This document shows positions 53,860 through 64,000 of a stretch of DNA of 64,000 nucleotides, piece by piece; positions within the stretch are counted from its first letter, which is position 1, and each line of letters opens with the position of its first letter. Under the pieces are notes generated by a model. It ran no database searches, was not told where the DNA came from, and was given only the letters and a program-made list of their open reading frames with translations. Made by a program: the position numbers and the translations under genes. The stretch comes from Closterium sp. NIES-65 (Eukaryota; Streptophyta; Zygnematophyceae; Desmidiales; Closteriaceae): assembly GCA_948144175.1 (NCBI GenBank), contig CANXME010002503.1, positions 142,942 through 206,941 on the forward strand, written 5' to 3'.

Positions 53860-54540
53860 CCCAAAAACAGTAGGCAGTGCGACTCAGGTAGGGCGGCTCG
53901 GTCCAGTACGGGCGGCGCGGCTCGGTTCAGGTAGGGCGGCGCGGCTCGGGAAGGGCGGCGCGGCTAGGTTCGGGCGGCGCGGCTCGGTTTGGGCTGGCGC
54001 TCGGTTCGGGCGGCTCGGTTCGGGCGGCTCGGTTCGGGCTGGGCGGCTCGGTTCGGGCGGTTCGGTTCGGGCAGGGTGGCTCGGTTCGGGCTGCTCGGGT
54101 CGGGCGGCTCGTTCTGGGGGGGGGCCGTTCGGGGCCTCTAGGGGCGAGCGCGGGGCCGTAAGGGGCCGCTAAGGGTCGAGCGCGGGGCCGATCGGGGCCT
54201 CTAGGGGCGAGCGCGGGGCCGTAAGGGGCCGCTAAGGGCGAGCGCGGGGCCGTTCGGGGCCTCTAGGGGCCGAGCGCGGGGGCCGTAAGGGGGCCGCTAA
54301 GAGCAAGCGCGGGGCCGTTCGGGGCCTCTAGGGGCGAAGCGCGGGGGCCGTAAGGGGCCGCTACGGGCGAGCGCAGGGGGCCGATTGGGGCCTCTAGGGG
54401 CGAGCGCGGGGCCGTAAGGGGCCGCTAAGGGCGAGCGCGTGGGCCGACGGGGCCTTAAGGGGCGGCGCGCGAGTCGCTAAGGGGCGGGTCGCGGGTCGCG
54501 GGGCCTCAGAGGGCCGTGAAAACCGAGGCGCCCTAGGGCG
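53860..54540 (-). repeat. GC-rich tandem repeats in element 3 leader
   Basis: Between the primer site and gag lie two arrays. One is a ~10-bp cggctcggttcggg type at 53885-54115. The other, at 54120-54470, is a ~60-bp unit containing ggggcctctaggggcgagcg and ggggccgtaaggggccgcta. Units differ by small indels. Confidence 0.92.
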
Positions 54541-54612
54541 CAGGTAGGTAGGGGTAGGTAGGTAGTGGTGGGCCCTAAAAAATCGGTCCTAGGAAGGACC
54601 TGCTCTATACCA

Positions 54613-54744
54613 TGTTGAAATGAATGAACAGGAATGATTGAACTAACAGTGAAATCAGTACAAGTACCTAACCCTAGAATTGTGTACCCCCTATAGGCTA
54701 ACCCACTGTAGCTTAAACAAGCACAACATATATAATGTTTGACA
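54613..54744 (-). repeat. Element 3 5' LTR
   Basis: It is the 132-bp partner of 47459-47590 and is immediately followed on the minus strand by the primer site. Confidence 0.95.
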
Positions 54745-54749
54745 CAAGG

Positions 54750-54843
54750 TGGTTCACAACTCCTTATTAACGCTTCCGCTACTACACCAACTCTACCCAG
54801 AGTTCACCCCTGCAAAGATCCTGAGGGCTTTTTCAGCCCAACA
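54750..54843 (+). repeat. Element 2 3' LTR, right part
   Basis: It continues the LTR of element 2 (homologous to about 41698-41791) and ends cagcccaaca before the acgtg target duplication. Confidence 0.95.
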
Positions 54844-54848
54844 ACGTG

Positions 54849-55560
54849 AAGTGATGGTGAACGACACTGTGCAGCTTTGACGGATTTGCAAGCACTGTGG
54901 AGCGACTGGAAGGAGTGTCGCAAGGATTGTTCTTCAGCCAATCAGGTTCAAGTAGCTGGAGAAGGTCCACGCACAATGCGACTACTAGCAAAAACGAAAA
55001 CGGGAAGCACCAACACGAGTCAGGAGAAAGAACACCACTATCAATCAAGCTAACTACTTCGTGTGAAATAACCGCAGGAGCTAACAACAAGGAAACGTGC
55101 AAAACGAAGGTGACATGCCAGAAAACGTACATGCTGAGTCGCAGGAAGGAGCGTTGAGAAGAGCGCGACACAGCGCGATATGGCCTCTGGCACATCGATT
55201 GCCTCTGGCACATCGATTGCCTCTGGCAGCACGTAAGTCGACGGTTTCGGGGCATTGCGAACGTATATTGGGCTCGAAAGCGCCTATTACTTAGGGCAAT
55301 GCCACGCTGGGGGCGTCCACAATACGCATACCCTTAGGGTTACGCAATTATACTCTGTCAGCCACCGGGCGCCCACGGGCGGGTAGCAGCGCGCGAAATA
55401 CAGAGACGAACATCCCCCTCACCGGTTTACGCGCAGCTCACGCCACTGGTCGTCTAGCAGCGCGTCAACTCACAAACGTCCAGCGCGCGCACTATTCTAT
55501 TCGAATAGCAGTGTGGAGAGGGCGCTAGAACGAGGCACCACCACGCCAGGACAGGTACAC
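54849..55560. other. Unique sequence right of the retroelement block
   Basis: I recognise no gene. A 19-bp direct repeat (tggcacatcgattgcctc) lies at 55188-55228. Confidence 0.5.
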
Positions 55561-55569
55561 GTGCTCCGC

Positions 55570-55965
55570 GCCCCTGCACTCTGCGCTCTGCCCCCTCCGC
55601 CCCCTGCGTTCTGCCCCCTGCGCTCTGCTCTATGAGCCCTGCGCTCTGCGCCCTATTCTCTGCGCCCTATGCACTGCGCCCTGTGCTCGGCGCCCTATGC
55701 ACTGCGCCCATGCTCTGCGCCCTATGCTCTGCGCCCAATGCTCTGCGCCCTATGCTCTGCGCCCCATGCTCTGCGCCCCATGCTCTGCGCCCAATGCTCT
55801 GCGCCCTATGCTCTGCGCCCCATGCTCTGCGCCCTATGCTCTGCGCCCCATGCTCTGCAGCCCTATGTTCTGCGCCCCATGCTCTGCGCCCTATGCTCTG
55901 TTCCCCATGCTCTGCGCCCTATGCTCTGCGCCCCAATGCTCTGCGCCCTATGCTCTACGCCCATG
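55570..55965. repeat. 13-14-bp repeat (atgctctgcgccc)
   Basis: About 28 slightly variable tandem units of tgctctgcgcccta or the ...ccca form are present. Several overlapping ORFs rich in ALRPML are by-products. Confidence 0.95.
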
Positions 55966-55969
55966 GCCC

Positions 55970-57260
55970 ACCCTTTCTCCCCCTCATCCCTGCTTCACCG
56001 TATTTCCCTCCCTGCTTCACCTCATTTCCCTCACTGCTTCACCTTCATTTCCCTCCCTGCTTCACCTCATTTCCCATCACTCCTTCACCTCATTTCCCTC
56101 CCTGCTTCACCTCATTTCCTCACTAGCTTCACCTCATTTCCCTCCCTGCTTCACCTCATTTCCTCCCTGCTTCACCTCATTTCCCTCACTGCTTCACCTC
56201 ATTTCCCTCCCTGCTTCACCTCATTTCCCTCACTGCTTCACCTCACCTCCCTCACTGCTTCACATCATTTCCCTCACTGATTCACCTCATTTCCCTCACT
56301 GCTTCACCTCATTTCCCTCCCTGCTTCACCTCATTTCCCTCACTGCTTCACCTCATTTCCCTCCCGCTTCACCTCATTTCCCTCCCTGCTTCACCTCATT
56401 CCCTCACTGCTTCACCTCATTTCCCCTCACTGCTTCACCTCATTTCCCCTCACTGCTTCCACCTTATTTCCTCACTGCTTCACCTCATTTCCCTCACTGC
56501 TTCACCTCATTTCCCTTACTGCTTCACCTCATTTCCCTCACTGCTTCACCGCATTTCCCTCCCTACTTCACCTCATTTCCCTCACTGCTTCACCTCATTT
56601 CCCTCCCTGCTTCACCTCATTTCCCTCCCTGCTTCACCTCATTTCCTCACTGATTCACCCTTTCCCTCAGCTTCACCTCATTTCCCTCCCTGCTTCACCT
56701 CATTTCCTCACTGCTCACTTCATTTCCCTCCTGCACCTCATTTCCCTCCCTGCGTCACCTCATTTCCTCCCTGCTTCACCTCATTTCCCTCACTGCTTCA
56801 CCTCATTTCCCTCCCTGCTTCACCTCATTTCCCTCCTTGCTATCTCTGTTTGTACCCTCCTGCTTCACCTCATTTCCCCCCCAACTTCCCCTCATTTCCT
56901 CCCCCCACCCCCCCCGCTTCCCCTCATTTTCCCCATTGCTTTCCCTGGTTTCCCCCCCTGCTTCCCCTCGTTTCCCCCCTTGCTTTCCCTTGTTTCCCCC
57001 CCTGCTTCCCTCGTTTCCCCCTTGCTGTCCCTCGTTTCCCCCCCTGCTTCCCCTCGTTTCCCCCTCTTCTTCACCTTGTTTTCATCTTCCTATCTCACAC
57101 TTTCCCTCTCCCCCTCTTCCTATCTCCCCTCTTCCCTATCCTCCTTTATTTTCATACTTATGTCTTTCCCTCTCAGCCCTGCTTTCCTCTCCCCCCTCTT
57201 CCCTATCTCCCCTGTTTGACTTTAGTCTTGTTCCCCCTCCCCATCCCTCGTATTCCCTCC
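55970..57260. repeat. Pyrimidine-rich 22-23-bp repeat array
   Basis: Units of cttcacctcatttccctccc run from about 55985 to 56880. They then grade into cttcccctcgtttccccccc units up to about 57070 and a looser C/T tract to 57260. The plus strand is almost purine-free over long stretches. Confidence 0.93.
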
Positions 57261-57960
57261 CTCTCCCTGGGTAGTGAAGTGACACCAATGAAGATTTTAT
57301 GGCACTGAAACTCGCCGAAGCCCATCATCCCATTCCTCATTTTTTTTTTCAAGTCCTTGAGGAGGGTACAATCAAAAGTAGAATCATGCCTCTATCTACC
57401 CTTCTGACACTCTTGCCCATGCATCTTGGAAGAATATATTGCACCTGCAGGAACATATTGCGCTTTTGAAATGGATATCTCCAACAGTAATACAGTATCA
57501 TGCTTGCATACAACACACAAGAAACAGGTGGTGGTACGGCGTAAAGCATGGACTAGCTCTAGCTGCGCCTCAGCTTGCTCCCTCTGCTTGACACTGAAAA
57601 TTTGGAGAGTGGAGTAGGCAGAAGAATTGTGTGATGGAACATGGGGGAAGTGGTGTGAGGTGCCAAGGGAACAACTGCAGGGGAACACAAGCAGCGCACA
57701 TGATGAAAGCATGTACCGGTATGGGGAGACAGTGATGGGTGCACATGCATGGTAACTGGAGGGCGGAAGATGAGGGGGAAGGTGAGGGCATGACATTGAA
57801 AGGGAAGGCTTTGAGAAGGGATGGAGAAGGAAGGGCAGGGCAGGGAGGGACAGGCAGGGGATGGGGAGGCAGGTGGGACATGGGTGGGTGTGAGGGGAAG
57901 GAGGGCTGAGGGTGGTGGTGAGGAGGAGTGCGAGTGCTGAGAGGACGGAGAGAGAGAGGC
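57261..57960. other. Unique spacer between the pyrimidine and purine arrays
   Basis: Complex sequence of ~500-700 bp. Short ORFs occur on both strands, with no recognisable domain. Confidence 0.5.
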
Positions 57961-59210
57961 AAGAGGACTGAGAGTGTGTGAGTGCGGGAGGAAGGAGAAT
58001 GAGAGTGATGGGAGGCAGCAGGGGGGAAGGAGGGAAGGGGATGGGGGGAAGCAGGGAAGGGGATGGGGGGAAGCAGGGAAGGGGATGGGGTGAAGCAGGG
58101 AAGGGGATGGGGGGAAGCAGGGAAGGGGATGGGGGGAAGCACGGGACGGGATGGGGGGAAGCAGGGGAGGGGATGGGGTGAAGCAGGGAAGGGGATGGGA
58201 GGAAGCAGGGGAGGGGATGGGGGGAAGAAGGGAGAGGATGGGGGAAACAGGGAGGGGGATGGGGGGAAGCAGGGAAGGGGATGGGGTGAAGCAGGGAAGG
58301 GGATGGGGGGAAGCAGGGAAGGGGATGGGGGAAGCACGGGACGGGATGCGGGGAAGCAGGGGAGGGGATGGGGTGAAGCAGGGAAAGGGAAGGGGGGAAG
58401 CAGGGAAGGGGATGGGGGGAAGCAGGAGGGGGATGGGGGGAAGCAGGGCAGGGGATGGGGGGAAGCAGGGAAGGGGATGGAGGGAAGCAGGGAAGGGGAT
58501 GGGGGAAAGCAGGGGAGGGGACGAGGGGAAGCAGGGAAGGGGATGGGGGGAAGCAGGGAAGGGGATGGGGTGAAGCAGGGAAGGGGATGGGAGGAAGCAG
58601 GGGAGGGGATGGGGGAAGAAGGGAAGGGGATGGGGGGAAACAGGGAGGGGTATGGGGGGAAGCAGGGGAGGGGGGGGGAAGCAGGGAAGGGGATGGGGTG
58701 AAGCAGGGAAGGGGATGGGGGGAAGCAGGGAAGGGGATGGGGGGAAGCAGGGAAGGGGATGGGGTGAAGCAGGGAAGGGGATGGGGGGAAGCAGGGAAGG
58801 GGATGGGGGGAAGCAGGGACGGGATGGGGGGAAGCAGGGAGGGGATGGGGTGAAGCAGGGAAAGGGAAGGGGGGGAAGCAGGGAAGGGGTGGGGGGAAGC
58901 AGGGAGGGGGATGGGGGGAAGCAGGGAGGGGATGGGGGAAAGCAGGGAAGGGGATGATGGGGAAGCAGGGAAGGGGATGGGGGAAAGCAGGGGAGGGGAC
59001 GAGGGGAAGCAGGGAAGGGGATGAGGGGAAGCAGGGAAGGGGATGGGGGGAAGTAGGGAAGGGGATGGGGGAAGCAGGGAAGGGGATGGGGGAAGGCAGG
59101 GCAGGGGATGGGGGGAAGCAGGGCAGGGGATACGGGGGTAAGAGGGGATAGGATGGGGGGAAGCACGGCAGGGGATACGGGGAAACAGGGAAGAGGATGG
59201 GGGTAACGGA
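57960..59210. repeat. Purine-rich 21-22-bp repeat array
   Basis: About 50 tandem units of agggaaggggatggggggaa, with variants, occur on the plus strand. The reverse complement (cttccccccatccccttccc) resembles the units of the array at 55970-57260, so the two arrays are inverted relative to each other. Long minus-strand Pro/Ser/Phe ORFs across this array are by-products. Confidence 0.93.
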
Positions 59211-59695
59211 GGGCAGATGCCGGGGAGAGAGCTGGGGGGAGGATGGTGGGGAGCAGAGAGGGAATCAAAACGCTGTTCGATTGTGGGGGCGAAGGAAAGG
59301 GACCACCTCTCTGTTCTCCCCCCATCTGTTCTCCCATCTGTCCCACCCCTTCGGAAGGAATGAGGGAGGAAAGGATGGGGCTGGAGATGGTGAGATGGGG
59401 AGAGGGGGAAGAGCGGAAGGAAACGCGGATGATGGGAGGGAAGCGCGAGTGACTGGGAGGCAAGCCCGACGACGGGACGTGCGGGCGCGACGAGGGGAGG
59501 CGGGAGGGCGGCGAGGGTCAGGCACGGCACGGGTGATGAGGGGAAGTGCGAGCGACGAGAGGGAATGTTGTGTGACCAAGGGAGGTGAGGGCGCGAGAGG
59601 ATCGGTGTGGGTCGACGAGGGGATGAGGGGAGCGCGGGTGACGATCTGAAGCGCGGTATGTTTACTACTAGCAATTGCGACGAGGGGATGTGTGG
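59211..59695. other. No gene recognised
   Basis: This is G/A-rich sequence continuing from the array. Repeating gcgcgagtgacgagg-like phrases occur at 59400-59840. Confidence 0.45.
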
Positions 59696-60316
59696 TTAAC
59701 GTGGGAGAGCGGGGCAACTACGGGAACATATGCGACCAAGGGTCGGGGGAGGGTAATTAGGGAAAGCTCGAAAGGCGCGGGCGACGAGGAAAGCGGTCTG
59801 ACGTGGGCAAGAGCGGCGGCGACGAGGAGGAACATGTGCGACTAACGGCTGAGTGAGGTTACGCGACGCCAGTACTGAATACGCATTCGCGTGGGCGACC
59901 CGTGCTAAAACGGTCGACGATCGTCCCGCCCCTTGCCGCCTGCAAAGGAGTCGGCGTCCTTCGCCGAGTTCGACGTCGTCGACTGCTTCTCCTTGCGCTG
60001 CTTCTGTGCGCTTCCTCCGACGAGGACGACGACTGCCAGACCTCCCGCGGCCTCCCTTGGCGTCGTCGTCGTCGGAGTCACTGCGGTCGGGGCACTCGAA
60101 GGAGAGGTGGTCAGGGTCGCCGCACAGCCAGCACTCCCGACGTTGACCTCCTCCTCCTCGACCACTGTCCTTGGTCGACTTCTTCTTGTCGACCCCCTTG
60201 GCCGGCTTCCAGTGTGACAAGATCCTGCGTGTGCGACGCGAGCTTGAATGCAAGACTCGAGTAACGCGAATCTCGTTTACTAACTTAAGTGCCGTGGGGT
60301 GTACGGGTTGTAACAC
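59696..60316 (-). pseudogene. Retroelement Gag fragment with CCHC zinc knuckle
   Basis: A minus-strand reading frame contains RRECWLCGDPDHLSFECP, a CX2CX4HX4C knuckle, followed by an acidic SDSDDDD run and a basic Gly/Arg-rich segment. Just upstream is a Lys/Ser-rich KGVDKKKSTKDSGRGG stretch. This resembles the C-terminal Gag region of plant LTR retrotransposons. I find no adjoining protease, RT or LTRs, so I call it a remnant. A cellular CCHC protein is possible. Confidence 0.6.
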
Positions 60317-60845
60317 GAGACCGGTGACGTGAGGGAGAGATTAGAGCGTGCACTGACTACGGTAAGATGGGTGAGGTGGACTTATATTTCCTTCCGCACA
60401 AAAAAGAACACTTATCAACGACTCGCTTTTGCCAACTAGCGCTAGCTTTTGCCTTGGAGCCTCCTAGCCTATGAGTACTACTTATGCGAGTGGTGAATAG
60501 TATAAATGGTTGGCTATCATCACGTCAGTTCTGGGTTCCGTTGTCGCAGGACGATTGCCTGGGGTCGCGAGAATTTTCTCAAAACAAGTAGGGTAACCCT
60601 GTTATTGGAGACTTCAAGTTCAAGAATCTTGAACTTGAAAATTACCATGCTGTACTCGGGCTTTAAGTAGAGTTTAAAATAGTTTGAATGAGCGGCTGAC
60701 AGACATGACCCAGAGACCCATACTCAAGGACCGATACTAGGAACAATTACCCAATCTCTCTTCAGTCAGCAACAAAGCAGCAGTGCAGCATCCTAGCAGC
60801 ATCCTAGCAAGGCTGCCTCGCTCCTGATGCCACACTGGCAGCGAC
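60317..60845. other. Intergenic spacer, no gene recognised
   Basis: AT-richer sequence between the Gag fragment and the RRP1-like stop codon at 60846. A short inverted phrase, tcaagttcaagaatcttgaa, is at 60614-60633. Confidence 0.45.
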
Positions 60846-63050
60846 TCACTTCAGGAAATTAACCAGGCGCAGCGACACAGCAGAAGGGGACTTGGCAGCA
60901 GGCGAGCGGGCAGCTTTATCCACCTTCTTCCGCCCAGAGGCAGTCATCTGCGAGGGGCTCGTGTCTGCAGTAGCCATGAGCATGCGCATGTTGATTGGCC
61001 CCGGCTTAGTCCGGGCTTGAGTGCACTGCCTTTGGGGGGGAAGCAGGTGGTGTGCGCACAGCAGGAGGGGGCACCGGACCTCCCTTTGCCATCTCCAGAT
61101 TGCGGCTTAGAACGAATTTCACCTTTTTCTTCCGCCTGCCTGCAGCGCCACCGGCCTTGCCCGCCGGAGCTGACTGCACGCCGACTGCTTCGGCGTCTGT
61201 TCTCCCGTCCTTGGATCGGGTCACCGGACCTCCTGCCTCGCTTCCTGCTGCGGCAGCAGCAGCGGCGGATTCGCCTGCAGCCATGATCCGAGCACCCACG
61301 CTCCCAGCACCTGTGGCAAGATCCTGGGGGAAATCAAAGTGCGAGAAGCGTCTATGATGTGTCTTCTCTGGCGTTCGGAACCCGTCTGCTTCCTCTTCGT
61401 CTGCCGCTCCGCCGCCGCCCGGTCCTTCTGTCTTGGCGTTTATTGACAGATGCGGGGTGCACCAGCACTGATCGTAGGGTAGCTGTTGCAGCAGTGGGGA
61501 TAGGGTCTGCAGCTGCTGATGATGACGAGTCTACGGCTGCTTGTCCCTGCACCGTCTGCTGCTCCTTCCTCTCGGCACTCTCTGCTCCCTTTGCCACGGC
61601 ATCCTTCTTTCCCTTGCGTTCTTGCCCGGACCACTGCCCTGCTGTGGCTGCTGCTGCTGCTGCTGCTGGCTGCCTCTTGCGCTTGGCGGTTGAGTCCTGC
61701 TGCTTCTCCCCGTGCTGTTTCTTTCCTGATTGCTCACTAAGTTTCACTTCAGCAGCTTCTGCTTTCTCGTCATCATGCTCCCCACCACAAACTTCCTCCT
61801 TCACGCCATTCTGCTGCTCCGCATTAGCTTCCCCGTCCTCCTCTTCCCCATCCTCCTCTTCCCCATCCTCCGCTTCCGCGTCCTCCGCTTCCGCGTCCTC
61901 CTCTTCCGCGTCCTCCTCTTCCCCATCCTCCTCTTCTCCGTCCTCCTCTTCCCCGCCCTCCGCTTCCCCGTCCTCCTCTTCCCCGTCCTCCTCTTCCCCA
62001 TCCTCCTCGTCCCCTGAACCCTCCCCTGAACCCTGTCCCCCTGCTTCTCCCTCCTCCTCTTCCCCTTCTTCCATCTCTTCTCCCTCACCATCACCAGGGT
62101 CGTCCTTTCCGCCAGCAGCGCCGTCTTCTTCTAAACCTGCATATCATCTCCATCTTCCTCTTCCCTTCCCCATTTTCCCCTTCTTCAGCAGGATCACTCC
62201 CAGACAACAATTCGTTTATCAGCGCCGTGAAAATCGCCTGTCCTTTCCGAAGCATGCTTTTCTTTTTCCTTTCGCCGTGCCGTGCGCTGCTTTGATATCA
62301 GCGGACATCTCGGCCGCCGCCTCTTGAAGCGCAGCGACGTACGAAGCTTCGCTCGCGTTTGCCTTCGCTTCGTTGCGTAGATATTCCGCCAGCCCCGAAA
62401 ACACGGAAACTCAGTGCCCGCTTGTGCAATCGTCCGTCCTCCTTCGTTTGAATCACACCCACCACTGGCTTCGAAAATTGCAGAACAGCCTTCACCACTC
62501 TGACGTCACCCCCTCCAGACTTTTTAAAGAGCTCGTTGAAAATATCCAGTAAATGCAGTTCGAGACCGATAGCCCGATACTTGTCCTTAGCAAGAAGCCC
62601 TGTTGCATGACGCACGCAGCAAGATCCGAAACCACCTCTTCCTCCCACTCCCGTTTCTCCAGATACTCGAGAATGTTTCGCATGACCAGGCGGACGAGCA
62701 TATAGAATTTATCCAGGCGATGGTAGTCGATTCCTCCCCATTCCCGTCGCATCGTCTTCCAGAAGGTTCGCAGAAAATAGCAGCGCGAGGTCAGGGTCGA
62801 GCGAGATTAGAATACCGGACATTCTTTCCGCGAGGTTCGCCTGAACTGGCGGTTTGTCCGAATGCCACATGCAATAGAACAAGCCCTTCCAGATTTTCAG
62901 AAAATCGTCTTCGGCGATCTCCTTGCGAGCGACAAGCCATCGTGACAAGACCTCGAAAGCCTGGTCCCTCGTCGCCTCGTCGCTCGCCGCTAGCCGTCGC
63001 ATGAACTTGGACTTAACGGAAACCTCATCCTTAGCTGATTTCGAAACCAT
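60846..63050 (-). pseudogene. RRP1: RRP1/Nop52-family rRNA-processing protein, frame-broken
   Basis: Met 63050 opens a frame with KFMRRLAASDEATRDQAFEVL and then FLKIWKGLFYCMWHSDKPP, the family hallmark. The next block, TMRREWGGIDYHRLDKFYML, is in a different frame (shift near 62780). IGLELHLLDIFNELF is in a third (shift near 62600). SGLAEYLRNEA shifts again near 62405, and GQAIFTALINELL again near 62240. Downstream come an intron (about 62136 leftward), a long GEEEDGEEED acidic region (62070-61790), a basic region, and a C-terminal KKKVKFVLSRNLEMAKGGPVP typical of RRP1. More frame changes follow near 61015, and the end SLRLVNFLK is at 60846. The protein is a nucleolar 60S-assembly factor elsewhere. 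The repeated single-base breaks mean decay or an indel-rich consensus. Confidence 0.8.
61790..62060 (-). repeat. Acidic 12-24-bp coding repeat in RRP1-like gene
   Basis: On the minus strand, gaggaggatggggaagag-type units encode EEDGEEEDGE/AEAEDAEAED runs. This fits the acidic low-complexity region of nucleolar proteins. Confidence 0.85.
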
Positions 63051-64000
63051 GGCTTTGTCCAGAGCTAAGCCGGGCATTCCAGGATTTACCGCCAGTCACA
63101 CCACCCTACAGCCTGTCCCAAAAAATAAGGGGCCTGATCCGTGATTTATCTTCCTGATTCTCCTGACAACAGAAGTGGAAGAACTTCGAGTCTTCCCTTT
63201 GAAAAGCGATTCAAGGTTTCTCTGAAGGACAACTCCAAGGTTTCTCCAGATTTGTGGTTTTCGAATCACAGATGTCTTTCTGAAGAAGGATCAAGACTGC
63301 CCTGCCCAGGATTATTTTCTAACTTAAGACGCTTTTCAAGTTTGTTAGATGGAACAAGGATACATCTTTTCTGATGTGGAAGGGAGATTTACTGGTTGAG
63401 GGGACGAGAACCTTACTTGGAAAAAATGGTTGGAGTTGGGCAAATCCATCTGGAAAAGGTTGTGGTCCTGACGAAACATTTGATTACGTGGTGAGAAATT
63501 TCTGGAATTTCACTGACCTACCTGGACGCGGGAAGGAACTCCTTTGGCTCAGAACCGATCCACGGTTCCGGAATTCGAGGAATCAGTGAGCACTGATCAG
63601 CTACCATGTCCACACTTGGTTTTCCAATCACCTTGCTAGAACTTTGACTTGTTCTAAGGAAAAATCCTTTTCCTTACTTCGCATCCCTGCTCAACGCGTA
63701 CATCACTATAGCACCACAGTCAGCACCGTTACCACTCGCAACCCTCGCATCGACAATCCGCCCGCCACCTTCGCACATCGCACCCCGACCTCACGGCTCA
63801 GCGGGTAACCGCGCTCCGGGCCGCTCCGCTTCCGCTTGACACTTTTCCCAACCTCAGTCCACCCAGGCCCGTCGCGCGCAACCTACAGTCCATTACCGTT
63901 ACCAGTATAGTTTCGCTATATATTCTTCGCTCATGCCTTCGCTCATTGTACTCTTGCTTCGATAGTGCAATTCTCGTTAGTTCACTCAATTGCACTCGTA
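63051..64000. other. Upstream of RRP1-like gene, no gene recognised
   Basis: The first part should include the RRP1-like promoter. 63130-63600 is AT-richer with short ORFs on the plus strand and no recognisable domain. I see no LTR or tRNA. Confidence 0.4.

Larger units (their letters stand above)
47459..54744 (-). mobile_element. Ty1/copia element 3 (minus strand), nested in element 2 LTR
   Basis: LTRs of 132 bp lie at 47459-47590 and 54613-54744 (plus-strand ends tgttgaaatg and gtttgaca), differing by about one base. A perfect 5-bp target duplication caagg lies at 47454-47458 and 54745-54749. The primer site (tggtatagagcagg, minus) abuts 54613. A purine tract (atgggggg) abuts 47590. It belongs to a different lineage from elements 1 and 2: GC-rich, with short LTRs and a Gly-rich nucleocapsid region. 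Confidence 0.95.
41348..54843 (+). mobile_element. Ty1/copia element 2 (plus strand), split by element 3
   Basis: The 5' LTR is 41348-41791. The 3' LTR is 47108-47458 continued at 54750-54843 after the nested element. A perfect 5-bp target duplication acgtg flanks the whole unit at 41343-41347 and 54844-54848. The primer site at 41792-41803 (tggtatgagagc) has one mismatch to the usual sequence. The purine tract aaaggggag lies at 47099-47107. It is the same family as element 1 but clearly diverged in LTR sequence. Confidence 0.95.

Noticed and set aside
55632-56653. Long plus-strand ORFs (ALRPML and HFPSLLHLIS repeats)
   Set aside because: By-products of the tgctctgcgcc and cttcacctcatttccct arrays.
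57392-59674. 760- and 634-codon minus-strand ORFs rich in Pro, Ser and Phe
   Set aside because: They are open only because the purine array lacks stops in these frames; composition follows the 22-bp repeat.

Overview
The window looks like nuclear DNA of a streptophyte (green-lineage) eukaryote, either a charophyte alga or an early-diverging land plant. The evidence is intron-rich genes with GT-AG introns and pyrimidine tracts, a CPSF30 zinc-finger protein fused to a YTH domain (a plant arrangement), a plant-type GT14 glycosyltransferase, plant-like Elongator ELP5, a CK1 kinase and Ty1/copia retrotransposons. I cannot name the species from sequence alone.

Layout. 1-1006 is a nearly pure 31-bp satellite. 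1942-4035 (minus) is the 5' part of a spliced gene for a bacterial-type DNA polymerase III alpha subunit (PHP domain) with a long N-terminal extension that could be an organelle transit region. 4300-4956 is a Mutator-like MITE with long terminal inverted repeats. 5306-8518 (plus) is a seven-exon GT14 gene. 8519-15980 is gene-poor, with a degenerate repeat, a ~605-bp tandem duplication, one unidentified possible gene and a 12-bp-type repeat. 15981-22337 (minus) is CPSF30-YTH. 23082-26415 (minus) is ELP5. It is divergent from a CK1 kinase gene at 27728 to about 33090 (plus). 35260-54843 is a block of three Ty1/copia elements: one on the minus strand, one on the plus strand 12 bp away, and a third nested in the 3' LTR of the second. 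55560-59250 is made of low-complexity arrays, pyrimidine-rich then purine-rich, whose units are related in inverted orientation. 59696-60316 holds a retroelement Gag zinc-knuckle remnant. 60846-63050 (minus) is an RRP1/Nop52-like gene with several frame breaks.

The most striking pattern is shared by all five well-read host genes (dnaE-like, GT14, CPSF30, ELP5, CK1). Exon-intron boundaries are accompanied by tandem partial copies ('exon echoes') repeating every ~80-210 bp. Each echo keeps one exon end plus its splice site and some intron. Acceptor-side echoes sit upstream of the real exon and donor-side echoes sit downstream. Some echoes carry stops or broken splice sites; others look spliceable.

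Functionally the host genes are housekeeping: mRNA 3'-end processing and m6A reading (CPSF30-YTH), tRNA wobble modification through Elongator (ELP5), rRNA processing (RRP1), signalling (CK1), Golgi glycosylation (GT14) and possibly organelle DNA replication (dnaE-like). Nothing suggests they form one operon-like unit. All exon coordinates are my own splice readings, made by eye.
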